This document shows positions 21,358 through 31,002 of a DNA stretch of 64,000 nt, piece after piece; position 1 is the stretch's first letter, and every line of letters begins with the position of its first letter. The DNA is taken from contig CM076957.1 of NCBI GenBank assembly GCA_039566865.1, forward strand, positions 5,775,896-5,839,895. Direction: 5' to 3'. The notes below the pieces were generated by a model, which worked only from the letters and a program-made list of their open reading frames with translations, was not told the DNA's origin and made no database searches. The DNA is from Aurelia coerulea (Eukaryota; Cnidaria; Scyphozoa; Semaeostomeae; Ulmaridae). The translations under genes were made by a program, and so were the position numbers.

Positions 21358-22826
21358 CTCGTTTTTTGATTACAAAGTCCAACTTTGTAATCTAAGAAGG
21401 GGCTTCGATGTCAGGCTGTCAGAAAGTAAGTAACCCACTTCCGTGTCACGCTCGTTAAAGCGATTGATTAACGTTTTATCTCTGCTAATTGGCACTGAAA
21501 TAAAGAAAGCGCACATAAAGCGCATACAAGACAGAAGTTTCCCGCGATCCTATAGCAACATTTGACGTCGGCTTATTTGATGTTAGACAGATTTGACACC
21601 ATAAGATGGATAAATTACCATGATGTTTACCCTGGCACAACAACAAATTTACCCAGAATTGGCACGTTCTTGACTTCAGTAGCAGCTTAATTATGTCAAA
21701 ACAATCGTTTTCTAGAACGAACGAATCATTAGCCACTTATTGATAGTACTCATTATGCAAATGAAATAAAGAAAGCGCACATAAAGCGCATACAAGACAG
21801 AAGTTTCCCGCGATCCTATAGCAACATTTGACGTCGGCTTATTTGATGTTAGACAGATTTGACACCATAAGATGGATAAATTACCATGATGTTTACCCTG
21901 GCACAACAACAAATTTACCCAGAATTGGCACGTTCTTGACTTCAGTAGCAGCTTAATTATGTCAAAACAATCGTTTTCTAGAACGAACGAATCATTAGCC
22001 ACTTATTGATAGTACTCATTATGCAAATAAGTCAACTTCAGGGGATGATGTAACTGGTGGCCTGCACAGAGGCTAGCATTCGCAGCATCACCGAAGATAG
22101 AAGGATCCCCTTCCTACACAGTTACAGAAAGGTGCAGAATCCCAGCAAACAATAGACCTTTTAGCTATTCTAAAAGGAGCCTGGATCGAACGTTATTTTT
22201 ATACATTTTTATACGTTACGTTCGATCGAGTGGCGTTAGAGCTTCTATCACTATTGTGCACATTCGAAAATTCTACAAAGTGTAGCAAAAGTTTGTTCGA
22301 TTCTGATTCTTTCCTGAATAGTAAAAAGGTCTATGGCGCCATTGACTGGGGGAAGGCACGAGATCACACTGAACCAAAACATCTTCATGCATATCATTCT
22401 GTACAGAGGTTATCTTCGTGACTGCTTGTCTCAAATTAGATGCCCGCGAATAGCAACAATTGAAACGTTCTGTAGGGTTCTGCATAAGTATTTTTGCGTT
22501 ATCGTAAATCTCACATGACATCTCATTTGACACTGATGCACCAATAGTTTCGTGCACGAACAAAGCAAACTAGGGGTAATGACTTTTGATTTTTGCATAT
22601 CATTCTCGTTTGACATAAAGACCAAAATATTGCCTTTGAGGCGATTCTTGTCCTTACACAAGGCGCTCGATTTTCCATTGAAGGCGACTTTAGCAGCAAC
22701 ACTCATCTCTCTGACTGTAGCTAAAAACAGCATCTACGATCATTTGGGGTTATGAAGAAATCAATATTCAGATATTCTCATGCTTGTTTAGCTCAGGACA
22801 GACTTTGTAATCATCCAAAAGGATCT
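21358..22826. mobile_element. ~1-kb repeat, copy B of the inverted pair, enlarged
   Basis: Reverse complement of copy A (15,817-16,850), ending in the same GACTTTGTAATC termini. It is longer because of an exact-looking 266-bp internal tandem duplication (21,497-22,028) and an insertion of about 180 bp near 22,155-22,335. Minus-strand ORFs here mirror the frames of copy A and are not recognised. Confidence 0.8.
21497..22028. repeat. 266-bp tandem duplication
   Basis: The unit from GAAATAAAGAAAGCGCACAT to GATAGTACTCATTATGCAAA occurs twice in a row (21,497-21,762 and 21,763-22,028) with no obvious differences. Recent, or an assembly duplication. Confidence 0.85.
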
Positions 22827-22857
22827 TATGTTTCTCTTTAAAATGCAGATAAATATA

Positions 22858-23491
22858 CCGGGTGAGTCAGAAAAAATAATCCCCTTTTGAAAGGTCACGG
22901 CTCCCTGGATATCAAGAAATGATATCAGCAAATATATAGTTTAATGGTAGAAATTTTCAAATCTACTATCAAATTTACCTGACTGAAATCGGCCACTCCA
23001 TTCTGAAATTACGAAGGATTTTCTCGTGAAAGCTTATTCAAAAACCTTCAAAACGTGCCCAAAATCATGAACAAATTTCCCCAACATTTCTGCCTTGCAA
23101 TGGCCTTTCATACAGCAATGACGTGTGGACGCTTTAGCATGTGCAATCCTCTTGGGAGGATGAACAAGTCCCCCCCCCCTGGTATCGATGACATATTCAG
23201 GGAGATTCCATTCTCCCAAGAGGACAAAATACACGAATTTATGTGAGTGTCATCAATTTTAGGAAGGAATATTTGCTCATCGTTTTCACTCGTTTTTGCA
23301 GGTTTTTGGAAGGGGCTTTCTGCAGAAAGTCACCCATATCAACGGGAAGGAATGGCCGATTAAGGCCGGGTAAATTACTGAACCTAATTGAACATATTGG
23401 CAATAACGCAAGACAGTTTTCAATATTATTGCTTTGATATTCATGGAGCAGTGGCCTTCCAAGCGGGGATTCTTTTTTCTGACTCACCCGG
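22858..23491. mobile_element. TA-flanked palindromic MITE, CCGGGTGAGTCA type
   Basis: Starts CCGGGTGAGTCAGAAAAAAT and ends TTTCTGACTCACCCGG, with TA on both sides. Homologous to 10,635-11,250, including the internal poly-C run (about 23,170). Confidence 0.85.
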
Positions 23492-23520
23492 TAGCCTCGT
23501 GCTTTTGAAAAAAAATGTAT

Positions 23521-23556
23521 TCTGAAGACGAAGCACCGTACTGCTTCGAAACGTTC
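23521..23556 (+). ncRNA. Hammerhead-like motif, probable Penelope-like element remnant
   Basis: CTGAAGA (23,522-23,528), a stem GAAGCA/TGCTTC around CCGTAC, then GAAAC. This is the CUGANGA-stem II-GAAA order of a hammerhead core. A C before the stem makes the fit imperfect. The following TTAATAAATAAAACTGG tail fits retroelement 3' sequence. Stems I and III are weak. Known context: Penelope-like elements carry minimal hammerheads. Confidence 0.35.
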
Positions 23557-24284
23557 ATCTTTACAAAAACATGGCCTTGTCTTGAATTAATAAATAAAAC
23601 TGGATTTGTCTACTGGAATGTTACAATTTTTTATAGAAATGTTGATACCTTGACTTCGTCTCTTTTTTTGGATTTGTCAACCTGAATATGATTTGGAAAG
23701 ACTGAAACACGAATATGATCATCGTCGCGATCCTTGTTCTTCGAGTTTTGGTGATGAAACTACGGTTCCCTACCTACACTTAAAGACTCTGCGCTAACCA
23801 GCAGCCTTTGCACGCATTCTTTGCAAACAAAATAAACAATATCATTTTTCCGACAAAAATTGATGGCACGTGCAAGGTATGCAGGTTGCAAAGGCACCTT
23901 TGAGAGAGAAAGGGAAATTTCGAATTTCAAATTTGGACACTACGGTTGCGTCTATGATAATAGCTCTATTCAGATGTAGTGATTTGGTTTGTTATCAGAA
24001 AGAAATGCGTGTTCTCGTGCAAAGAGCTGACTGGAAACAAGGCATTGAACAAATTCAATAAGATTAGCTCACAACGCGCAGACGTTCCAGAAGTGCAAAA
24101 CTCGAGATATATTTGTAAACAAGTGGACGTTCTACAATTGCAAGAAGGGGTCGAACAATCTGCATTGTGGTATAGCTTCACTGCACAGAGACTGCTGGTT
24201 AGCACAAAGTCTTTCAATTTCTACAGTACAGTAGTGATCAGCAAAATAATAGGGGTAAAGAAGAAATCTATGAAAATGCAATAC
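23557..24284. other. Intronic stretch without recognised features
   Basis: GPCR intron 2 sequence; the ORFs present are short and have no recognisable domain. Confidence 0.4.
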
Positions 24285-24629
24285 CTGACTGTCTTCCTTT
24301 GTTCCTTGTCCCGTTTCTCAAATTCATCACTTTGCATCTGGGGCATGTTGTTGCTTCTATTTCTGATGACTCTGATAATCTTGTAGTTGCAGAAACCAAT
24401 GATACACAAAGGGATGACGTATTCAGCCAATAACAAGAACGTTGTATGAAAATACTGATCAGGCTTCTTCCAGTACTCGTAACAATCAGTGTGCTTCTTG
24501 CGCAGTCTCAGTGAACTGGCAGATGGAACGTAGATGAGGAAGGAGATGACCCAGACGATGAGAAGGTTTAACATTACTCGCTTTACTGTCCATTTTCTGT
24601 GACTGAAGTCTTTGGTTATGCCAAGGTAC
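24285..24629 (-). CDS. Class A GPCR, exon 2 (DRY box, TM4, TM5, ICL3)
   Basis: The acceptor GATCGTAG at 24,630-24,637 precedes G-TAC-CTT, completing the Arg codon split by exon 1 and giving IAIERYLGIT, the ERY version of the DRY box. TM4 has the conserved Trp (LLIVWVISFLIYVPS). The extracellular loop has a Cys (TDCYEYW) able to pair with the TM3 Cys of exon 1. TM5 reads LLLAEYVIPLCIIGFCNYKI with the conserved Pro. The third intracellular loop is basic and acidic mixed. The donor after GTCAG (GTATTG) leaves phase 2, matching exon 3. A larger open frame runs to 24,652 but its upstream part would duplicate the end of TM3, so the internal acceptor is preferred. Confidence 0.85.
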
Positions 24630-24652
24630 CTACGATCGACCACAAAATGCAT

Positions 24653-25047
24653 GGTTACATCGAAGACAGAACCTTACAGGCGACTAAAGAAAAATGTGTC
24701 GGATATTTTTTGTTCTTGAAAAAATTCAAAATCAGGTAAATATTGCAAGAAAAGTTCTGGCATTGTATATTTGAAATTCTTTAAGATTAAAAAAAAACGG
24801 TTAATAAATGCTTGTAAAATCGACTAATAAACACTATATACTAAATACCCACTTGCAAATGCAGAGAAAATCAAGCCCGGGCGAGTAAAACAAATAAAAC
24901 GTTTGGTTGGCTGTGGAATACAAAGTACGTGGTTGATACTTAAAATTAAAATGTAAACCTATCAGTCAAAGGCTACATTTGATGTAAATTATTTTTGTGG
25001 CAAGATCATTTATCTTGTAGAGCAAGAAATCAGAAAAATTCTGGATA
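24653..25047. other. Intron 1 sequence of the GPCR
   Basis: AT-rich; no features recognised. Confidence 0.4.
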
Positions 25048-25190
25048 GGGGTTTGTAAGGGAACGAGAATTCCACATTCGATTCTGGTCCATGATTTACT
25101 TACCATTCATAATTCGTAATGTCAACGGCAAGTAAATGATGGACCAGAATCGAACGTAGAATTCAAGTTCCCATACAAACCCCTAAACAG
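25048..25190. mobile_element. Short MITE with AGGGGTTTGTA ends
   Basis: AGGGGTTTGTAAGGGAAC, then TTCGATTCTGGTCCAT, on the left is matched in reverse complement on the right. About 140 bp, loop near 25,110. Confidence 0.75.
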
Positions 25191-25252
25191 CATCTTCCTA
25201 ATTTTTGGGTCTAAAATATGAATGATATTATCAAACAAAATCTTAACATCTA

Positions 25253-25864
25253 CCGGGTGCGCCAAAATAAAATATGCACGTTTGACAATCCACAATAAAT
25301 CGTATACTGGACCGATTTTGAAGATTCATGACTTAATCTTTAGCAAAAAGCCTGAATTAGATTCAATGATTTTTTGCAAATTTTTTGCTTTCATTTTTTA
25401 GAGCTAGATGCGAGTTCCTTAAAATTTTCATTTTCGAAAAAACTGAAAACGATCAAAAAACGTCGATCAAGATTTCTAAAGAATCGACATGAATGGACGA
25501 AGAGAAAATTTTTTCGTGGTGATTTAGGATCTAGAAATCGATTAATTAATCGATACAATTATTCGATACAATTAATCGATTTCTAACTCCCAAATCACCA
25601 CGAACAAGCTTTCTCTTTGTCCATTCATGTCGATTCTTTAGAAAATTTGATCGAAGTTTTTTTATTGTTTTCAGTGTTTTCGAGAACGAAAATTTTAAGA
25701 AACTCGCATCTAGCTCTAAAAAATGAAAGCAAAAAATTTGCAAAAAATCCTGGAACCTAATTCTGGCTTTTTGCAAAAGATTAAGTCATGAATCTTCAAA
25801 ATCGGTCCAGTGTACGATTTATTGTGGCCTGCCAAACGTGCATAGTTTATTTTGGCGCACCCGG
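25253..25864. mobile_element. TA-flanked palindromic MITE, CCGGGTGCGCCA type, copy 1
   Basis: CCGGGTGCGCCAAAATAAAA to TTTATTTTGGCGCACCCGG with TA on both sides. The two halves are almost full inverted repeats meeting near 25,555 at CGATTAATTAATCG-like sequence. Copy 2 is at 25,979-26,582; a truncated relative is at 28,046. Confidence 0.9.
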
Positions 25865-25978
25865 TATAAGTTAACTTTTGATTGATAGATCAACCTTTTT
25901 TTTGAAACACCCTGTACATTACAGGAGAAAAAGCAGTCCATATTCTTCCATGCATGGCACTTTATATACATGACTATA

Positions 25979-26582
25979 CCGGGTGCGCCAAAATAAACTA
26001 TGCACGTTTGGCAGGCCACAATAAATCGTAAACTGGACCGATTTCGAAGATTTATGACTTAATCTTTAGAAGAAAGCCTGAATTAGATACTGGGATTTTT
26101 TGCAAATTTTGTCGTTGTCAGTTTTCAGACCTAGAAGCGAGTTTCTTAAAGTTTTAGTTTTCGAAAACACTGAAAACGTTAAAAAAACATCGATCAAGTT
26201 TTCGAAAGAATCGACATGAATGGACAAAGAGATAACTTTTTCATGGTGATTTGGGATTTAGAAATCGATTGGTTGTAATCTGCTGTACGAGAGTTCGTAC
26301 TAAATCCCCAAAGCACCCTAAAAACGTTTTCTCTTTGTTCATTCATGTTGAGTCTTTACAAATTTGATCGATGTTTTTTGAACGTTTTCAGTGTTTTCGA
26401 AAACCACCATTTTAAGAAACTCGCTTCTAGCTCTAAAAACTGAAAACGGAAAAATTTGCAAAAATTCCTAGAATCTAATTCAGGCTTTCTGCTGAAGATT
26501 AAGTCATAAATTTTTAAAATCGGTCGAGTGTACGATTTATTGTGGCCTGCCAAACGTGCATAGTTTATTTTGGCGCACCCGG
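25979..26582. mobile_element. TA-flanked palindromic MITE, CCGGGTGCGCCA type, copy 2
   Basis: Same ends and organisation as copy 1, about 604 bp, with TA on both sides. Its right end abuts the duplicated exon fragment at 26,587. Confidence 0.9.
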
Positions 26583-26586
26583 TACA

Positions 26587-26697
26587 ACATCCACTTTTCT
26601 ATGGCAATGATACCTATCGTATCGTACCAAAAGCCACTTCGAAGGGAACTTGCCCGAACGATCTTTTAAACGTGCACATAGGTAGGCCAACGTCCCA
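26587..26697 (-). pseudogene. Decayed duplicate of GPCR exon 1 (3' part)
   Basis: GCCACTTCGAAGGGAACTTG and ACGTGCACATAGGTAGGCCA closely parallel 27,050-27,107 of exon 1, about 424 bp away. The copy has an extra triplet-like TATCG, an in-frame stop and a donor changed from AGGTAAG to AAGTGG. It is a tandemly duplicated, non-functional exon end. Confidence 0.75.
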
Positions 26698-27015
26698 TTC
26701 AGAATAAATTAGATGCTGGAATGGTGGAAAAAGCAACCGTAGGCTATGCAAAGTATATATCCCGAAAGTTGGGTTTCTAACAGGATAGATTTTTAACTCT
26801 GATTTGTCCTGTAATATATATTGATAGTTTTATTGTGAATTATGTATATTGTAAATAGTAGGCCTTAATTGGCTGTAATTTAACTATTCATTTCCTAGCC
26901 TACTTTAATATTGATATATAATAATAATAATAATAATAAATGTAGTTCATCAGGTATCAAATGAAAACCTTCAAGGGTTCGGCTCGGCATTCTATTTGCA
27001 AGACTAAAAACTTAC
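26698..27015. other. Intron 1 sequence next to exon 1
   Basis: AT-rich, with a short ATA/AAT microsatellite near 26,917-26,940. Nothing else seen. Confidence 0.5.
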
Positions 27016-27413
27016 CTTTCTATTGCAATGATAGCTATTGTACCAACAGCCACTTCGAACGGAACTTGCCTAAACAATCTCTTGAACGTGCACATAGGTA
27101 AACCATCATCAGCTTCAGCGTTATGTAATTCATTCGGTATCAATATAAATACATTGCAGGAGAAAAGGAAGTCCACCAAAGCCAGATGTGTGATGAGCAA
27201 TTTGAAAGCAGTCACTGTTTCTCTTTTGATGAGCTTAGACAGAGTGACAAGCATGATCGCTCCGTTGCCAATCAAACTCAAGAAGAATGCCAGAATGTAA
27301 ATTATGATTCGGATTCGCGAGAATATGGACATCGGCGGGTCTTCATAGCAAGGAGTGCATGTCATGTTTCCTGTGCAGTTGACATTGATGCCGTTGATAC
27401 AAGTCAAATTCAT
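27016..27413 (-). CDS. Class A (rhodopsin-family) GPCR, exon 1 (N-terminus, TM1-TM3)
   Basis: First coding exon of a seven-transmembrane receptor; with 24,285-24,629 and 15,318-15,663 it gives 1,089 nt, exactly 363 codons including the stop. ATG at 27,413 is the first Met; an acceptor (TTTTTTTGCAG) at about 27,465 shows a further 5' exon, and the frame stays open up to it. The N-terminus has N-glycosylation sites NLT, NCT and NMT. TM1 has IGNGAIMLV (conserved Asn), TM2 has THLALVDFLF (conserved Leu-Asp), extracellular loop 1 has Cys 108, and TM3 reads VAVGTIAIIAIER. The donor AG|GTAAG leaves phase 2. Such receptors signal at the plasma membrane through G proteins. The ligand cannot be told; peptide-receptor-like is a guess. 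Confidence 0.88.
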
Positions 27414-27496
27414 GTTTGCTGGTGAATTATCTTGTAGTGATTTCGTGGAGATGACTTTTATTCTCTGCAAAAAAAGCAGAAGAACGTAAGTTACTA

Positions 27497-27913
27497 AGGG
27501 CCTGTTTATATGAGGAAAAACATCTCACCTGCCAGACCCGGGGCAGAGAGGCGAGGTAAATTTCAGCCACTGTTTATATGAGAGTTTTACCTCGACTGTC
27601 AGCCCCGGGGCTGAGAGGCGAGTTGAAGGAATGTCTCTCATCCGTGAAATTAGAACGAATTAACCAATAGAAATCAACCAAGAAAGCCAATAAACCTCAC
27701 CATACCGGTAGTGTTTCGTTTATATGGAAAAATTTCACTTCACCCAGGTGAGATTCCACCTCTGGTAAGGCGAGATCTCACCATACCGGTGGTGTCGGTT
27801 TTTCATATAAACGCGAAGTGAACAAACAATGAGATTCTATAGGAAGGAACAATCTCGCCTGTCAGCCCCGGGTCTGGCAGGTGAGGTGTTTTCCCCCATA
27901 TAAACATGCCCTA
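27497..27913. mobile_element. MITE with AGGGCCTGTTTATATG ends
   Basis: AGGGCCTGTTTATATGAGG on the left against CCATATAAACATGCCCT on the right; inside, CTCACCTGCCAGACCCGGGG pairs with CCCGGGTCTGGCAGGTGAG. Related to the element at 53,990-54,380 (shared GCGAGATCTCACC). Confidence 0.8.
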
Positions 27914-28045
27914 AATGAATCATTTCGTCTCGAATACCCAGGGGGCACTAAATATATTCTGGGTACGGGGACGTACCATCGGGAAGGGAATTGATTTTCA
28001 CGATTTTTGATTAGGAACGGTATCAATTGTTATCATTTTGGTACA

Positions 28046-28290
28046 GGGTGCGGTGGGCCAAAATAAACAATGCAACTTTGGCAGTCCACAATAAATCGTA
28101 CATTGGACTGCTTTTTAAGACTGATGACAAAAAGCCTGAATTAGATTCTAATATAGATTCTAATATGATCTTTAGCAAAAGCCTGAATTAGATTCTAGGA
28201 TTTTTTGCAAATTGTTTTGATTTTAGATTTGGAGCTATAAGCGAGTTTCTTAAAATTTTCGTTCTTGAAAACACTGAAAACGATAAGAAA
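28046..28290. mobile_element. Truncated CCGGGTGCGCCA-type MITE
   Basis: ACAGGGTGCGGTGGGCCAAA, then TCCACAATAAATCGTACATT, matches the left half of the elements at 25,253 and 25,979. The right half is missing, and GAATTAGATTCTA is locally duplicated. Confidence 0.7.
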
Positions 28291-29179
28291 ACGTGTCGGA
28301 TTGAAATTAAAATGATTAAAATGGTTACAATTGCCATTTTCCAAATGCACAAGGTCACAAGCGCAGCGGCTGATCTGATCACACGTAGATTACGCCTGAA
28401 GTTTGAATCTGAGGAAAAGAAATTTCTGAAAGCTCGCAATAAAATAAGAACCAATATAAGAACCTGAACAGCTACCCTGATGTTTGAGAGTCTGGTACCC
28501 AGGGTACTGAACAGCCTCATTTCCCACTAAACACCCAAAACACAAGGGCGTGGTGCACGACCACACGCCACCGACCACATACCACCGACCATAAATAACC
28601 TCGATGTTATTGTCATCATCGTGTTCAAATGTCATTATTCAGTTGCATGGAACTTGAATCTTGCAGGGCAAAACTTCCGAAATCGACTTAGAGTCAAATG
28701 CGTTCTGAATAAATGATATTATTCGGCGTACATAAGTTGTTGGTAAGTTTGAACATCTCCATGATTTTAGAAGTCAAATGTGATGTACGTTTAACAATAA
28801 AAAATAACTTAACATTGAAAATTTCTGAGGGGTACCCTGCCCCCTTACCCCACACTATGTACTGCCTTGGCAGAAAGTTAAGTACCTAAAGTTCCCAGGG
28901 GCACAGCACATTATTACATGCACATACGGGGAGGTAAGTCCCATATTTCTGGGTCAGAATATAGCTGATCAAAATCACCATGATGATTTGCTAGTGAAAA
29001 TGAGAATCTCTCCAGAATCTGCCAAACGTTGTCCTTTTTGGAGCAGAAAATTTCCAAGATGATAAATTATTTTTATTCGTTGACTAAAGGGTATAAAATG
29101 TCATGTTGAAAAAGCCCTTCTCTGAGCTTTACTGTTTAAGCAACATCGTAAATCTAGCCACATGGCCATTATTTTGTGA
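28291..29179. other. Intergenic stretch with repeat fragments
   Basis: Contains one lone TIR of the CCTGGGTACCAGACTCTC family (28,490-28,516) and a fragment resembling 31,527-31,600 (CACATACGGGGAGGTAAGT, about 28,920). No gene seen. Confidence 0.45.
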
Positions 29180-30218
29180 TTTTTCATTTTTCTTTCAACT
29201 GAATGACTTCAAAGAAACTTTAGTTCCTTTGTCATAATTCTACCGTTGGGAATTTTCTAAAATCTTCAACATTTTCCGAATTAGAGTGTTTTTCTCTTTT
29301 TTGAAGAATTCAGGAAAAATTTTCAAAAAAGCTTAATATCATCTTAGTTTCTAAGCTGTCGGACGCAACACGAAATAATTTTGAAGAAAACCATAGTTTA
29401 TGGATGTCTACAATATGTCATCAAGCAAAAGTCTGTCACTCTTCTGGTTTATGATTTATAAATTTGTTTGTTTGTTTTCACGTTGCAATTGTTCTAATTT
29501 GCGCCAAAGGCCTAAACACAACGAACTCTGGACAAGCAAAATAATGTTTAAACTTTGTCATGGACATAGCTGTACAGTGTTTTATCGTGTAAAACGAAGA
29601 ATAATCAACAACATCTCAGTCATAAGTTATACCTGGTAGCTAACCGGGGACGTGCCACTTTTGCAATGTCACACGTCTGTCTGAGTTCAGAGTTGAGTTC
29701 GTGTCCATCATGCGGAAATCAAGCTATACTATTAACTGAAAGTTTTGTTTTTGTTTCGCTCGATTGAAAATTAGAATACAGTCACCAATGTCTGTCTCAG
29801 ACGCAACAAAATCAAGAGAAGCCATTGTCCTTTTAGTCACGTCCTGCAAATTTCCCGTTATTCGAAGATATACGCATGCTCCGCCTCGCTTTAAAACGGA
29901 AAATTATGAGGAATAATTTATGCATTAACTTCGGCGCATGAGAAGAGCGACGTATAACTTGAAGTCGCTCCAGAGTCGCATAATGCGACAGGACCAGTCG
30001 CTCCAAGTACATTCTGCTGCACCTAATTCAATCTGCCGAACTTAATCAAGTTAAACGTCGCTCTTCTCATGCGCCTAATTCAACTATTCGGTTCGGCGCA
30101 TGAGAAGAGCGACGTTTAACCTAGGCCAAAGGCTTTGATCTTTGGCGGGTGTCTATTGGGTTTAGCCAACAAGTGGCTTAGGTGCTAATGGCGTGTCGGT
30201 TTTGTTCTGTTCGTCTGC

Positions 30219-30226
30219 TATAAAAG
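30219..30226 (+). promoter_or_regulatory. TATA box (TATAAAAG)
   Basis: A good TATA match inside the inserted element. Initiation about 30 bp downstream would place the hammerhead-like motif at 30,263 near the RNA 5' end. Confidence 0.4.
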
Positions 30227-30262
30227 TGGCTTCTTTTTATTGGTAATTTGTTCTTCGCACGA

Positions 30263-30300
30263 ACCAAACTGATGAGAGTGCGACGAAACTAGTATTTGGT
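30263..30300 (+). ncRNA. Candidate minimal type I hammerhead ribozyme
   Basis: Stem I ACCAAA (30,263-30,268) pairs with TTTGGT (30,295-30,300). The core CTGATGA (30,269-30,275) and GAAAC (30,285-30,289) are exact. Stem III would be AC/GT with loop TA, giving the cleavage triplet GTA at 30,292-30,294. A 2-bp stem III is typical of hammerheads in Penelope-like elements. The weak point is stem II (30,276-30,284), with only one secure base pair. Confidence 0.4.
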
Positions 30301-30344
30301 GATTTCACGTTTATCTTTTCAGCAGTTACTGGTGAGTTATTAAC

Positions 30345-30450
30345 TTATTTCTTTCCTTACAGGCTTCAAGGTTACTTCGGTTTTGTCTTACAGGATTTAA
30401 CAGTTTTTCTCTTGTTACAGGCTTATTTTAGTTATTGTTTCTTTTACAGG
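30345..30450 (+). repeat. Four TTACAGG splice-acceptor-like units at 27-31 bp
   Basis: Pyrimidine tract plus TTACAG ends at 30,362, 30,393, 30,420 and 30,449, after a donor-like ACTGGTGAGTTA at 30,328-30,339. Either a degenerate 29-bp tandem repeat or competing 3' splice sites. Confidence 0.5.
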
Positions 30451-30745
30451 AGTTAATAGTCTTCTTTCTACTGATTTCGGTGTTTTTATTGCGTTTATGG
30501 GTTTAATATGATGAGTCCGTTATTTAAGGCTATTTTTAAATTTATAAATTTGATGACGTCACATCCTCAATGATACGCTGCAATTTCGAAAAAAATTCAA
30601 AACTTCTGAAAGGTGCAATGGTGGAATTACAGTTAACTAGCTAAAGTTTTTTTGAAACTATTCAATTAAAAGAAATAGGTCATAGAATTTTACACCCACC
30701 CTTTTACGCCGAGTTAAAGATTTGGAACCTATGCTATCTTTCAAC

Positions 30746-31002
30746 AACGATATTTCGCGTTTCTTTCTGGCATCAACTATATCTAGGAAAATAGTTTGAT
30801 CTTTGCTCTTCTTGCCAAAAAAGAAACTTGAGGATGTAATGGAATTCTGGTGATTTATTAAATGGGAGTACTCTTTTGGGAAACCCGGTACCAACCCTAC
30901 CGTTGTTTTGAGAATTCTGGAGTCAATCAGATCAGTTATTCCATTCAATCAATCAAATACAAATTTCGAGTCGATCAAGTGCACCATATTCAAGCCAATC
31001 AA
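30746..31002. other. Intergenic stretch
   Basis: No gene recognised; the 96-codon minus-strand ORF has no known domain. Confidence 0.35.

Larger units (their letters stand above)
29467..30539 (+). mobile_element. 1,073-bp retroposon-like insertion with 13-bp target duplication
   Basis: ATTTATAAATTTG occurs on both sides (29,454-29,466 and 30,540-30,552), and removing the insert restores the hAT-like MITE. A 13-bp duplication fits target-primed reverse transcription or Penelope-like insertion better than a cut-and-paste transposon. Inside are three copies of GGCGCATGAGAAGAGCGACG (29,933 +, about 30,058 -, 30,094 +), a TATA box, a hammerhead-like motif and an array of acceptor-like sites. No protein is recognised. 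Confidence 0.6.
29180..30745. mobile_element. hAT-like MITE copy split by a 1,073-bp insertion
   Basis: Ends match 8468-8992 (AATTCTACCGTTGGGAATTT at left; AAAGATTTGGAACCTATGCT at right), inverted relative to it. The body is opened at the TTTATAAATTTG target by the insert at 29,467-30,539. Confidence 0.75.

Noticed and set aside
21485..22002. Two near-identical minus ORFs of 83 and 96 codons
   Set aside because: They arise from the 266-bp tandem duplication inside a non-coding repeat, also present in copy A without an equivalent intact frame.
24630..24652. Start of GPCR exon 2 at the upstream in-frame ATG
   Set aside because: It would repeat the end of TM3 already encoded by exon 1 and does not match the exon 1 donor phase; the AG at 24,630 does.
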